Source: DATFVJ01 sp963826515
Lineage (GTDB): Bacteria > Actinomycetota > Actinomycetes > Streptosporangiales > Streptosporangiaceae
Direction of reading: 5' to 3'
Length of the DNA stretch: 64,000 nucleotides
Assembly: GCA_963826515.1 (NCBI GenBank)
Contig: CAWGXI010000018.1
Span: 248,001-312,000 of the forward strand
Shown: positions 45,661 through 54,310 of the stretch, piece after piece
Numbering within the stretch: the first letter of the stretch is position 1
Layout of the letters: each line of letters opens with the position of its first letter
The notes under the pieces: model-generated
What the model saw: only the letters and a program-made list of their open reading frames with translations
Database searches by the model: none
Told to the model about the DNA's origin: nothing
Position numbers and translations under genes: made by a program

Positions 45661-46922
45661 TCTTGTGTGCTTGTGATCGGTGTAGGCGACGAAATGACCC
45701 CGTTAGCCGTCTTGTCCAGGCCCACGACCCGTCCCTTGGCATGCTGCCTGGCCGCGAGCCGGCCCATCGTCACCGCGATCTGCAGCGCGAACGTGCCGCG
45801 GCCGTCGCCGGGCAGGTGACCGGTGAGCTCGGCGATGCGCCGCAGCCGGTAGCGGACCGTGTTGGGGTGCACGAAAAGGAGCCGGGCGGTGGCTTCGAGC
45901 GACAGGCCCTGCTCCAGGTAGGCGGCGAGCGTGTCGAGCAGCGGCGAGCCGCCCCGCAGCAGCGGTTCGTAGACCTCGCTGATGAGCTTGTCGCGGGCCT
46001 CCTGATCGCCGTCGAGCGCGCGCTCAGGCAGCAGGTCGTCGGCTTCCACCGGGCGCGGGGCGTCCGGCCACGCGGGCGCGGCGCGCAGCCCGGCCAGGGC
46101 GGCGCGGGCCGAATGGGAGGCCGACTGCAGGTCGGGCACGGCCGGGCCGACGACCACTGCGCCCGCACCGAACCTGCCCGCGAACTGCGTGGCCGCCTTG
46201 ACCGGATCGGACGCGCCGCCGACCAGCACGATCAGCCGGTGTCCCTGCACGCCGGCGAGCAGGTCAAGCCGCGCACGGCGGGCAAGAATCCGCAGCTCGT
46301 CGATGACAGCCTCAGGCTCTGCCTCATCCGCATGCCCCACGATGGCCACCACGGGTGACGACGACCACCGCAGCGCCGAGGTCCACGAGTGCATGCTGTC
46401 GTGCACCTCGCCGTGCAGGAGTTCATCCACCACGAGCGCCTCGAGGCGCGCGTCCCAGGCGCCGCGTGCCTCGGCGGCCCGCGCGTACACCTGCGCCGCG
46501 CCGAACGCTACCTCCCTGGTGTAGCGCAGCACCGCCTCGCGCAGTTCCACCTCACCGCCGGGCGCGGCGAGCTGATCGACCTGGGCCTCCACCACGTCGA
46601 TGACGACACGCACCATCTCCACGGTCTGCTGCAGCGACACCGCCCTGGTCAGCTCGCGCGGCGCGGTGCCGAACACCTCACCGGTGACGGCCGGCCGGTC
46701 CTTCTCCGGGTGCTTTATCCAGTCGACGAATGCCGCCACGCCGGCCTGGGCGACCAGCCCGATCCAGGACCTGTTCTCCGCCGACATCGCGCGGAACCAG
46801 GCCAGCCGCTGCTCCATCGACGCCACGGCCGCCGTGCCGAGGCTGCCCATGGCACGCTCGAGCCGTCGCACGGTGGCGGGACGCACCCGGCCGCCCTGTC
46901 GTTGGGGTGGGTTGGCTCTCAT
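45654..46922 (-). CDS. fasR: PucR-family regulator of fatty-acid synthesis (FasR-like)
   Basis: A 422-residue transcriptional regulator. The middle has the GGDEF-like PucR region (VVAIVGHADEAEPEAVIDEL, LLAGVQGHRLIVLVGG), and the C-terminus has the PucR helix-turn-helix (LLDTLAAYLEQGLSLEATARLLFVH, continuing NTVRYRLRRIAELTGHLPG). Its position directly before fabD and the arrangement of domains match Streptomyces FasR, which controls fabD-fabH-acpP-fabF. The start ATG at complement(46922) follows GGCAGGGTGGTGGTG; similarity to the family begins at RPATVRRLERAMGSL. The upstream frame continues to 47105 but is low-complexity. Confidence 0.88.
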   Translation of the reverse strand: MRANPPQRQGGRVRPATVRRLERAMGSLGTAAVASMEQRLAWFRAMSAENRSWIGLVAQAGVAAFVDWIKHPEKDRPAVTGEVFGTAPRELTRAVSLQQTVEMVRVVIDVVEAQVDQLAAPGGEVELREAVLRYTREVAFGAAQVYARAAEARGAWDARLEALVVDELLHGEVHDSMHSWTSALRWSSSPVVAIVGHADEAEPEAVIDELRILARRARLDLLAGVQGHRLIVLVGGASDPVKAATQFAGRFGAGAVVVGPAVPDLQSASHSARAALAGLRAAPAWPDAPRPVEADDLLPERALDGDQEARDKLISEVYEPLLRGGSPLLDTLAAYLEQGLSLEATARLLFVHPNTVRYRLRRIAELTGHLPGDGRGTFALQIAVTMGRLAARQHAKGRVVGLDKTANGVISSPTPITSTQDL

Positions 46923-47143
46923 CACCACCACCCTGCCACTTCGGGAAAGGGGCTGCGCCGCGCAACCCGCCCGGTAGAGCCCACTTCCTGGCGTACAGAA
47001 GCCCGGTGACGGGCGGGCGGCGCGGACGCCGGCCGCAGCATGCGCCGTGGCGGCAGCCGTCGCCGCGTTCGGCTGGCGCGGGTTACGCCGGGTGGGGTTC
47101 TTCACCCTGTGGACCTTGCGCTGATCCCGGCTAAGGTCGTCGG

Positions 47144-48178
47144 ATGGAACCGGTCCAGGCGCTACAGAAGATCGCCTTTCTGCTCGAACGTGCGAACGAG
47201 CCCACCTACCGGGTGCGCGCGTTCCGCCGCGCCGCTGACGTGGCAGCCAAACTGCCCGCGGCGGAGCTCGCCGACCGGGCCAGCAGCGGCAGGCTCACTG
47301 ACCTGCCGGGGATCGGCGACGTGACGGCGGCCGTCATCGCCGAGGCGCTCGGCGGCGAGATCCCCGTCTACCTGCGGCGGCTGGAGGCGACAGAAGGCAC
47401 CGAGCCGGCCGGCGCGGCGGCCGAACTGCGCGCCGCGCTCCGTGGTGACCTGCACACCCATTCCGACTGGTCCGACGGCGGCAGCCCGATCGGGGAGATG
47501 GCGGCGGCGGCACAGGCGGTCGGCCATGGGTACATCGCGCTGACTGACCACTCGCCGCGGCTGACCGTGGCGAACGGTCTTGATCCCGAACGGCTGCGCG
47601 GGCAGCTACGACTGGTCGGCGAACTCAACGAACGGCTGGCGCCCTTCCGGATCCTGACCGGGATCGAGGTCGACATTCTCGATGACGGCTCGCTCGACCA
47701 GGAACCTGACCTGCTCGACCAGCTTGACGTGGTGGTGGCGAGCGTGCACTCGAAACTGCGGATGGAATCTGAGGCCATGACAAGGCGGATGGCCGCCGCC
47801 GTCGCCAACCCGCGAGTCGACGTGCTCGGGCACTGCACGGGCAGGATCGTGCAAGGCGGCGGCAGGCGCGCTGGCGGGCGGACCAGGCCCGAGTCGCAGT
47901 TCGATCCCGGCGCGGTGTTCGGCGCGTGCCTTGAGCATGGTGTCGCGGTCGAGATCAACAGCAGGCCTGACCGGCTCGACCCGCCGAAGCGGCTGCTCCG
48001 GCTGGCCTTCGAGGCGGGCTGCGTGTTCTCCATCGACTCTGACGCGCACGCGCCCGGACAGCTCGACTGGCAGCCGAACGGATGCGAGCGCGCCGCGCTC
48101 TGCGGCATCCCCGCCGAGCGGGTGGTCAACACCGGGGCCCTGGACGATCTTCTCGCCTGGACCAGCCGTAGCCACTGA
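47144..48178 (+). CDS. PHP-domain hydrolase with N-terminal helix-hairpin-helix region
   Basis: A 344-residue protein resembling the C-terminal two parts of PolX-type proteins. Residues 1-75 form a PolX-like helical region with a helix-hairpin-helix (AFLLERANEPTYRVRAFRRA, TDLPGIGDVTAAVIAEAL). Residues 105-340 are a PHP phosphoesterase with metal ligands RGDLHTHSDWSDGGS, GYIALTDHSPRL, VLTGIEVDIL-like LTGIEVDILDDGS, DVVVASVHSKLRM, DVLGHCTGR and SIDSDAH. No polymerase domain is present. The role could be DNA-repair-linked or a histidinol-phosphatase-like activity. ATG 47144 is chosen; the spacing GGTCGTCGG is a weak ribosome site. It is divergent from fasR, 221 bp apart. Confidence 0.88.
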   Translation: MEPVQALQKIAFLLERANEPTYRVRAFRRAADVAAKLPAAELADRASSGRLTDLPGIGDVTAAVIAEALGGEIPVYLRRLEATEGTEPAGAAAELRAALRGDLHTHSDWSDGGSPIGEMAAAAQAVGHGYIALTDHSPRLTVANGLDPERLRGQLRLVGELNERLAPFRILTGIEVDILDDGSLDQEPDLLDQLDVVVASVHSKLRMESEAMTRRMAAAVANPRVDVLGHCTGRIVQGGGRRAGGRTRPESQFDPGAVFGACLEHGVAVEINSRPDRLDPPKRLLRLAFEAGCVFSIDSDAHAPGQLDWQPNGCERAALCGIPAERVVNTGALDDLLAWTSRSH

Positions 48179-48234
48179 CACGTTGTGCCAGAGCCGGCGG
48201 GTATCCACAGAACCTCGTTCGGCCACGCCATCCG

Positions 48235-48255
48235 CTTGACAACCTGTCACGATCA
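48235..48255 (+). repeat. Left copy of a 21-bp flanking repeat
   Basis: CTTGACAACCTGTCACGATC (plus A) matches 57182-57202 at 18 of 21 positions in the same orientation. The two copies bracket the non-core block 48.2-57.2 kb. It resembles a promoter -35 motif as well (TTGACA). Confidence 0.4.
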
Positions 48256-48350
48256 TGGATTCTCCTGAAGTGGCCGGGAGAGGCCACAGTGGCTCTAACC
48301 TGCGACGATGCCAGAATCCGAGTGGCCCGGAGTGGCTGGTGGAGTGTGGA

Positions 48351-48655
48351 TCAGGGCGGGTTCTGATCCCCGTTCTGCTCCCCGGAAACCGTCATTCGCC
48401 GCAGCTCAGCGGCGCGCTCCTCCGGGGTCATCGCGCGGAGTTCAGCGATCCGCTGGCGGCCCAGAGCCCGTGGCCCCGGCTGGTCCCCGGTGTATTGATT
48501 CCGGCCTCGGGCGAGGCGGAGCTTGTCCGCCTCCTCCTCGGTGGGGGTGCCCCAGCAGATGTTCTCCGGGTAGCGGTTGTTGCCGGGGTCGCCGTCGAGG
48601 TGGCGGCACCGCATGCCGGGCGGCTTCGGCCGGTGGAAGGCCTCCAGCACGAGGC
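48351..48655 (-). pseudogene. HNH endonuclease C-terminal part fused to a transposase remnant
   Basis: The minus strand encodes DRLVLEAFHRPKPPGMRCRH, then LDGDPGNNRYPENICWGTPTEE and a tail with GPRALGRQRIAELRAMTPEE, which is the homing-type HNH fold (H-LDG-N-N). The N-terminal part of the usual protein (an HRLVLEAF start with a preceding basic strand) is replaced by transposase-like sequence in the same open frame (ALSEYAWVFTKHRLFV). An ATG-like start at 48686 lies within the transposase-derived portion. The catalytic core is present, so weak activity cannot be excluded, but the gene is chimeric. Confidence 0.65.
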
Positions 48656-49590
48656 GGTCCACGAACAGCCTGTGCTTCGTGAACACCCAGGCGTACTCGC
48701 TCAGCGCCCGGTCCAGCAGGGCCTGCTCGGCTTCGGCCTTGTCCCCGCCGGACGCCCGGTCACCACCGCGAGCATGCCGCGGGTGGAGGCATCGGTGACC
48801 GGCAGGTCCCGCAGCTGCGGATACGGAGCCGAGTCATCGGATGTCGCGGACCCTAACTCCGCCCGGTTCGCCGGGGTGTCCGGCATCCGGGTTACTGAAC
48901 CGTCGATGGACCCCAGGTGCAGGCCGCCGACGGCGACGGCGCGGTAATCGTGGTCCAGGTGCTCAGCGTCCGACGCGGCAAGCGCCATGCCCTGCAGCAG
49001 CAGGGCCGGCTCGGCCGGCCGCGTCCCGCCACGTGGCCAGCACCGTGTCCGTCGGCACCGCGAACGGCACGTGCCAGGGCAGCAGCGCCAGGTCCCCGAA
49101 CAGCGCGGACAGGATCTCCCCGTAGCCGGCCTCCGGCATCAGCGCCATCAGCAGCACCGCCCGCAGCGCCGCCGCCATCGTCATCGACCGCCTGGCGGTG
49201 CCCTTGACTTTCCCCCGCGGAATCACCTGCGCCGCGACCTGGCCGATCACGCCGGGCTGCCCGGTCATCGCATCCAGCTGCCGCTCGATCACCCCGAGCC
49301 GGGCGTGGTCAGCCGGATGGCCTCCTGCCTGGACCCGCCCGTCGCGGCGCACCACCGCCGGCGTGACCGCCACCGGCTTGAGGAACACCACCACGTCGCC
49401 CGTGCGGATCTCCCCAGCTTTCCGCCGTCAGCGCGGTCCGCTCTCCTTCCCGCAGCGGCCGGCGCAGCGGCGACCGCAGGTCAGCGACCCGCACCGCGAC
49501 GATCCCCGCACCCGCCAGGCCACCAGGCCACCCGTCAGGGACGGCAGCGGCAGTAGCGGGAAACGACACGGCAGGGTACAAAGGCACGAG
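48656..49590 (-). pseudogene. IS4-family transposase, frameshifted and 3' truncated
   Basis: Reading upstream on the minus strand: RHARLGVIERQLDAMTGQP-like N-terminal segment, SMTMAAALRAVLLMALMPEAGYGEIL, then ALLPWHVPFAVPTDTVLATW and the first catalytic region LGSIDGSVTRMPDTPANRAELG (DGS with DDE Asp). It continues YPQLRDLPVTDASTRGMLAVV and GPAGGDKAEAEQALLDRAL before joining the HNH piece. Frameshifts lie near 49000 (between GRAGPAA and GMALAAS) and 48770. The second Asp and the catalytic Glu regions are lost. A short inverted repeat (GGGACTCC/GGAGTCCC) near 49590-49650 may be the left end of the IS. Confidence 0.65.
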
Positions 49591-49807
49591 GGACTCCGGG
49601 GATCAGAAGCGGCGTCAGCAACCACTTCTCTTACCGGGAGTCCCTCCCGAAAGCCCGCAACCACGGGCAAAAACCTCCCCGCGTGTCGCACCGGCAAGCC
49701 CGCCGCCTCAAACGCGATCACGCACCGTAGCCAATCGCCGGAGCTCCCGCCAGCCCGTGAACAGGCTCATCTACATGGCATTGGGACGGCCCGGTCGGGT
49801 AGGTCAG

Positions 49808-50332
49808 TCACCTATTAGGCGGAGGAGTGCCGTTGGGCCAGATACATGGTGAGGTCGTGCCAATCGACAGCGAGCCGTCTGAGCTGTACTCCAGCGAGAT
49901 TAGGAAATTCTCTGCTCGTGTGTAGCCGTGGATGTTCGGTGCGTCAGTCCCCATGCCAGGGTGGTCGGTGATCACGTAGCCTTTCTGCTTCCAGAATCGC
50001 AGTACCTGCTGGCCGACGCTGGCGTTGTCCTGCTTGGTGATCCCGCGCAGCCAGTAGGTACGGGTCACCTGGACGCGCTTGTCGCTGGTGTCGTTCGGAT
50101 TGATCAGGCAGGGCCCGGTGATGGAGCCCGGCTGGTACACCTCCAGGCGCGGTGGCGGGATGATCGCACCAGCGGTCTCGTGCAGGATCTGCTCGGCCCT
50201 GGCGATGGCGTGCTGCTGGGTCATCGTGGGATGGGTCACGCCGCTTCCTCCTGAGCATCCGCCGAGGATCAGCGCGCTCAGCAGCGCTGCGATCCCGGCG
50301 CGCCACGTGGCCGAGGTGAGTCGCCGTCTCAT
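49808..50332 (-). CDS. Predicted lipoprotein, T7SS-module partner
   Basis: A 174-residue exported lipoprotein. Positively charged RRRLTSATWR and a hydrophobic stretch (AGIAALLSALI) lead to the lipobox LGGC at about residues 24-27. The mature part has HAIARAEQILHETAGAI, LEVYQPGSITGPCLINPND, RVQVTRTYWLRGI and VLRFWKQKGYVITD segments, with paired cysteines. I do not know a named family. The start at complement(50332) has GGAGGACTCCGGC upstream. It begins 25 bases after the hydrolase gene, the last in a three-to-four-gene operon with WXG-like proteins. The context suggests an accessory or immunity role, but that is inference. Confidence 0.75.
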   Translation of the reverse strand: MRRRLTSATWRAGIAALLSALILGGCSGGSGVTHPTMTQQHAIARAEQILHETAGAIIPPPRLEVYQPGSITGPCLINPNDTSDKRVQVTRTYWLRGITKQDNASVGQQVLRFWKQKGYVITDHPGMGTDAPNIHGYTRAENFLISLEYSSDGSLSIGTTSPCIWPNGTPPPNR

Positions 50333-50357
50333 GCCGGAGTCCTCCCCGCGCCGACGA

Positions 50358-51737
50358 TCACAGGGCACCTGGGCCGACAATCAGACCTGGATCAGGGACC
50401 AGGCCTGGGGTGGGCGCGGTCTGCACGGTCACGCTCCCATATTGCGCGTCCACGATATGTGCCATGTTGAAGAGAGAAGATGAGCCTTGGTCCCAGTAGG
50501 CGGAGTGGGCGCTGAGGTCAAGGCCGGAAAAGGAACGGCCAGGATCGTAGTTGGCGTTGAAGGCCTGCCCATTGAAAGCCGAGGTAGCCGGGTTGTTACC
50601 GAAGTGGGCCGCGTCGGGATTGGTCAGCGCGGTGACCGGGTTGGTCGGCGGCAACTGCGGCACCGGATTGTGAACGTTGGCCCCCGCCCAAACGTGGGCC
50701 GAGGACATGCCGAGCTGGCTGGCGGTGTTGACACCGACGCCGGGGCTGCCGACGAAGATCAGATCGCTGGGGTGCAGGCCATCGCGGGCAGCCGCCTCCC
50801 CGACCACCAGCGAGCCGTAGCTGTGGCCGAGCACCACCGCGTGGCCGGGCACTCCAGGCTGGTGCGCGGCGCTCAGCCCGCGCTGGAACCGGGTCAGCGA
50901 TGAGGCCCCCGCGATGGCATCGCTGGTGGAGGTGACGTCGAGATTGTGGAGCCCCTCGCTGAGGCCGAGCTGCGGGGCGTTGTAGCCAAGCCAGTAGACC
51001 GAGGAGATCTTCTTGCCCGGTGCGAACTTCGCCGCCTGCGCCCACAGCGCGGCGGCGCGACCGCTGTCTCCGACAGCGCCGGTGATCTTCGAGCCCAGGC
51101 CCGGCACGTAGGTGACGGTGTCGTTGGCAGTGTTGGGGTCACCGAATGACACGATCGCGCGCCCGTTGCCGATGGTGTCGAACCCCAGCAGGTAGCTGTC
51201 CGGGTACCCGTTCTTGCCGCCGAGCGCCAGGCTGTTCTCGACCGCGTCGATCCCGGCGAGCTTGCCCTGAATGGCGGTGACCTGGTCATGCCACTGCTGC
51301 CAGGCCGGGTTGGGCATCTGCCCGGTGCCGAACCGGCCGCCGCCAGTGACGGTCGCCGGGGGCTCGTGCGCGTCCAGGCCCGCGAGCTGGCCCTGAAGCT
51401 GCTGCTTGCCTGCCGCCAGGGTGATCCTGTTCGCCTCGTCTCGCGCCGTCGCGGGCAGCCCATCCAGCCAGCCGATCTGCGCCGGGAACTCACGCAGAAG
51501 GCCATGCTGCTGCGACGTGCTCAGGGCCTTCCACCAGGCATTCACCTCAGCCGGATTAGTGCGCTCAGCCGGGATCATGGCACGGTCGAAGACCCCGGCG
51601 AGCTGCCCGGCATCCAGCAGCTCCTTGCTCGCAGTCGCCGGGAACACCTGGAGCGCCTTCAGCCGCGCGGTGATCTGCGCATCGATGTCGGCCGCCACCA
51701 CCAGCGCGCGGCGGACCAGGTCAGCGACCTCGCCCAT
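50358..51737 (-). CDS. Alpha/beta hydrolase (DUF1023), downstream half of a split WXG-hydrolase gene
   Basis: A 459-codon frame whose C-terminal 260 residues form an alpha/beta hydrolase of the DUF1023 type: VTYVPGLGSKI, SSVYWLGYNAPQLG, nucleophile in VVLGHSYGSLVVGEAA, FVGSPGVGVNTASQLG, and AHSAYWDQGSSSLFN with a possible acid/His pair. The N-terminal 130 residues are helical (ADIDAQITARLKALQVF and on) and in relatives are continuous with a WXG100-like domain, which here lies in another frame (51659-52150). The frame at 51737 begins ATG GGC GAG with no ribosome site, so either it is re-initiation or the gene is split by a frameshift. An esterase/lipase activity is expected if made. Confidence 0.75.
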   Translation of the reverse strand: MGEVADLVRRALVVAADIDAQITARLKALQVFPATASKELLDAGQLAGVFDRAMIPAERTNPAEVNAWWKALSTSQQHGLLREFPAQIGWLDGLPATARDEANRITLAAGKQQLQGQLAGLDAHEPPATVTGGGRFGTGQMPNPAWQQWHDQVTAIQGKLAGIDAVENSLALGGKNGYPDSYLLGFDTIGNGRAIVSFGDPNTANDTVTYVPGLGSKITGAVGDSGRAAALWAQAAKFAPGKKISSVYWLGYNAPQLGLSEGLHNLDVTSTSDAIAGASSLTRFQRGLSAAHQPGVPGHAVVLGHSYGSLVVGEAAARDGLHPSDLIFVGSPGVGVNTASQLGMSSAHVWAGANVHNPVPQLPPTNPVTALTNPDAAHFGNNPATSAFNGQAFNANYDPGRSFSGLDLSAHSAYWDQGSSSLFNMAHIVDAQYGSVTVQTAPTPGLVPDPGLIVGPGAL

Positions 51738-52150
51738 TGCCGGGCCTCGCCCAGCAGCGCCTGCTGCGGACCCATCAATGGCGGCGGCGAGCTGGCCGAC
51801 ACGCTGCCGTCCGGCCCGATCGTAAGCCGGTTCTGCGCGGCCACCTCTTCGGCGGCCCGCAGCACAGACTGGGCGTCACGGACACCGGTCGCCGCGTCCC
51901 GCAGCAGTGACGCCATGGTGGAGGCGTACTCCCCGGTCGTATCAAGCTGCGTGGACAAGTTACTCAAGCTCGTGCTAGCGGCATCTGCGGCCATCCCGGT
52001 CCACGTGGTGCCGTCGAACAACGGCTGCGCCACCTCGCTCCGGAACGCGCTGACCTGGGTCCCGAACCCAGCACCGATCCGTGACCATTCCGCAGCCGCC
52101 TGGTCGAGCAAGTCCGGCCGGGCTGACCGTAACGCCGCGAGATCGACCAT
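51659..52150 (-). CDS. WXG100-like N-terminal half of the split effector gene
   Basis: A 163-codon frame whose first 135 residues are a long helical hairpin of the type-VII-secretion WXG100/EspC class: AALRSARPDLLDQAAAEWSR, GTTWTGMAADAASTSLSNLS (the W-x-G turn is WTG), ASTMASLLRDAATGVRDA. It then enters a short linker (RLTIGPDGSVSASSPPPLMG). In full-length relatives the chain continues directly into the hydrolase helical region (GEVADLVRRAL). Here the frame drifts at ARQWARSLTWS and ends at 51659, overlapping the hydrolase frame by 79 bases. The start at complement(52150) is 16 bases after the upstream WXG-like gene. Confidence 0.7.
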   Translation of the reverse strand: MVDLAALRSARPDLLDQAAAEWSRIGAGFGTQVSAFRSEVAQPLFDGTTWTGMAADAASTSLSNLSTQLDTTGEYASTMASLLRDAATGVRDAQSVLRAAEEVAAQNRLTIGPDGSVSASSPPPLMGPQQALLGEARQWARSLTWSAARWWWRPTSMRRSPRG

Positions 52151-52166
52151 AGTCCTTGCCTGCTAC

Positions 52167-52523
52167 TCACGGGCTCACAAGACCAGAGACGGCATGCACC
52201 CTCGATACGAGGCCATCTTCAGTCGTGGTGTACACCGTCGCGGTGCCGGTCAGCTTGCTCCCGGCCGCCGAGACCGCCGACGCCTGCTGCGCGAGGTGCG
52301 TTTCCCACCGGGGAATCAGTCGGTCGAGCGTCGCGCCGAACTGCCAGCCATTGTGGGCGGACGCGGCCGGGGAACACGCCGATGAGACCTCGGGGACCAG
52401 CTTGCGTATCGCCTGCGAGATCTGTGTTGCCTGCTCGCCAGCCGACCTGACCGACCCAGGGGAAACTTGCACCGAACCGGAACGCCCGGCAGCCGCTTCC
52501 ACCAGTCCTCCGCCCGTTGCCAT
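52167..52523 (-). CDS. WXG100/EspC-like type VII secretion protein
   Basis: A 118-residue protein with two long helices, typical of EspC-like small exported partners: QVSPGSVRSAGEQATQISQA, then SAHNGWQFGATLDRLIPRW (a W-x-x-G turn) and ETHLAQQASAVSAAGSKLTG. It probably pairs with or chaperones the following WXG-hydrolase protein. No T7SS core genes (EccC, EccB, EccD, MycP) are in the window, so export would rely on a system elsewhere. It is the first gene of the operon; upstream DNA to 52690 has no other gene. Confidence 0.7.
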   Translation of the reverse strand: MATGGGLVEAAAGRSGSVQVSPGSVRSAGEQATQISQAIRKLVPEVSSACSPAASAHNGWQFGATLDRLIPRWETHLAQQASAVSAAGSKLTGTATVYTTTEDGLVSRVHAVSGLVSP

Positions 52524-52690
52524 GGCCTACGCGGGCTTTCTACCACATTCTGGGCACTGCGCGTATCAGATCCGTCACTCATGAGCGATCTCTGGCATTG
52601 CATCGCCGAGTTCCCCAGACTTCTATCGACTACGTTCCCACGCACTCCAGTTGGGCGGGTGGCCGAGATCGCGCCAGAGGAATGCTTGAA

Positions 52691-54112
52691 ACCTGTGGAT
52701 CTGCCGGGAAGGGGGTGTACCTTCCCGGATCATCCAGAACAGGCTCTCAAGCAAGGCCGGCGGGCCAACGCCGGCCGGGAAGGCACACCCGGTGCTTACA
52801 GTAATCCCTGACCTGTCCGGCGCGCTGTCGGCGGACGGTTCTTCCTCGTCGCTGATCGATCAGATCGTCCGCGAGGGCGCCCGCCGGATGCTCGCCGTGG
52901 CGCTGCAGGCCGAGGTCGAGGCCTATATCGAGCGGTTCGCGGGCGAGCGTGATGAGAACGGTCACCGGCTGGTGGTGCGCAACGGGACCGCCGAATCGCG
53001 CACCGTGGTGACCAGCGCCGGGGCGGTCGGGGTGACCGCGCCGCGGGTCAACGACAAGCGCGCCGACCCGGCCACGGGCGAGCGGATGCGGTTCTCCTCG
53101 GCGATCCTGCCGCCATGGGCACGCAAGACCCCGCAGGTCACCGAGGTGCTGCCGCTGCTGTACCTGCACGGCCTGTCCTCCGGCGACTTCGTACCGGCCC
53201 TGGGTCAGTTCCTGGGCACCAGCGCGGGCCTGTCCGCGCCGGTGATCACCCGGCTGACCGAGGACTGGAAGGGCGAGGCCCGCGCGTTCATGGACCGTGA
53301 CCTGTCCGGTGTCGATTATGTGTACGTGTGGGCCGACGGCATCCACGTGAACATCCGCCTCGGCGAGGACAAGCTGTGCCTGCTGGTGATGATCGGGGTC
53401 CGCGCCGACGGCCGCAAGGAGCTCATCGCCCTGGCCGACGGGTACCGCGAATCCTCGGAGTCGTGGGCTGACCTGCTGCGCGACTGCGCACGCCGCGGCA
53501 TGCGCGCCCCGGTGCTGGCCGCGGGGGACGGCGCGCTGGGCTTCTGGAAGGCGCTGCGCGAGGTGTTCCCCGAAACCAGGGAACAGCGCTGCTGGTTCCA
53601 CAAAATCGCTAATGTGCTCGGCGCCTTGCCCAAGTCCGCGCACCCCGGCGCGAAGAAGGCCCTCGCGGAGATCTGGAACGCCGAGGACAAGGACCACGCC
53701 CGCACGGCCGTGAAGGCCTTCGCTGCCGCCTACGGCGCGAAGTTCCCCAAGGCCACAGCCAAGATCACCGGCGATGAGGACGAGCTGCTCGCGTTCTACG
53801 ACTACCCGGCCGAGCACTGGGTGCACCTGCGCACCACCAACCCGATCGAATCAACGTTCGCCACCGTCCGTCACCGGACCAAGGTCACCAAGGGACCCGG
53901 CTCGAAGGCGGCCGGGCTGGCCATGGCCTACAAGCTCATCGAGTCCGCCCAGCGCCGCTGGAGGTCTGTCAACGCTCCCCAGCTCGTCGCCCTGGTCCGC
54001 GCCGGCGCCGTCTTCGTCAACGGCAAGCTCGTCGAGCGACCCGAAGACCAGTCACCTGCCGCAGCTGAAACGGAGGTCCCGGCAGCCGCCTAAAAGATCT
54101 TGATCCACAGGT
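52691..54112 (+). mobile_element. Intact IS256-family insertion sequence
   Basis: Matching ends ACCTGTGGATC (52691-52701) and GATCCACAGGT (54102-54112) enclose one transposase gene, giving an element of about 1.42 kb. Between the left end and the gene are two strong hairpins: CCGGGAAGG/CCTTCCCGG (52704-52728) and GGCCGGCG/CGCCGGCC (52755-52776). They would block read-through transcription into the transposase and may mask its start. I see no clear target duplication. It is inserted between the WXG operon and a secreted protein gene. Confidence 0.8.
52792..54093 (+). CDS. IS256-family transposase
   Basis: A 433-residue intact DDE transposase. Seen in order: the N-terminal DNA-binding segment IDQIVREGARRMLAVALQAEVEAYI-like region, VRNGTAESRTVVTSAGAV, LLYLHGLSSGDFVPAL, the first Asp in DYVYVWADGIHVNIRL, the second Asp in VLAAGDGALGFWKAL, CWFHKIANVLGALPKS, and the catalytic Glu in TTNPIESTFATVRHRTKVTKG. 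The start is GTG at 52792, closely downstream of a GC-rich hairpin. All motifs are complete, so the element may be active. Confidence 0.92.
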   Translation: MLTVIPDLSGALSADGSSSSLIDQIVREGARRMLAVALQAEVEAYIERFAGERDENGHRLVVRNGTAESRTVVTSAGAVGVTAPRVNDKRADPATGERMRFSSAILPPWARKTPQVTEVLPLLYLHGLSSGDFVPALGQFLGTSAGLSAPVITRLTEDWKGEARAFMDRDLSGVDYVYVWADGIHVNIRLGEDKLCLLVMIGVRADGRKELIALADGYRESSESWADLLRDCARRGMRAPVLAAGDGALGFWKALREVFPETREQRCWFHKIANVLGALPKSAHPGAKKALAEIWNAEDKDHARTAVKAFAAAYGAKFPKATAKITGDEDELLAFYDYPAEHWVHLRTTNPIESTFATVRHRTKVTKGPGSKAAGLAMAYKLIESAQRRWRSVNAPQLVALVRAGAVFVNGKLVERPEDQSPAAAETEVPAAA

Positions 54113-54310
54113 ATTGACAATAACTCTCGCGCCATCCTGGCACCCCTCTAGCCCCGTGAAGCTTAGGCGTTGCGCGGGTAATGGCGGCTGCTGACTTCCA
54201 GCCCTTTGCCAGGTCAGCGGCACATTATTGGCCCGGCGGGATCAGTGTGGCTCAGCGGTGCTGGCGGGAACAAAGTGAAAGCAGTCGGCAAACATGACGG
54301 GGGAGCTACG

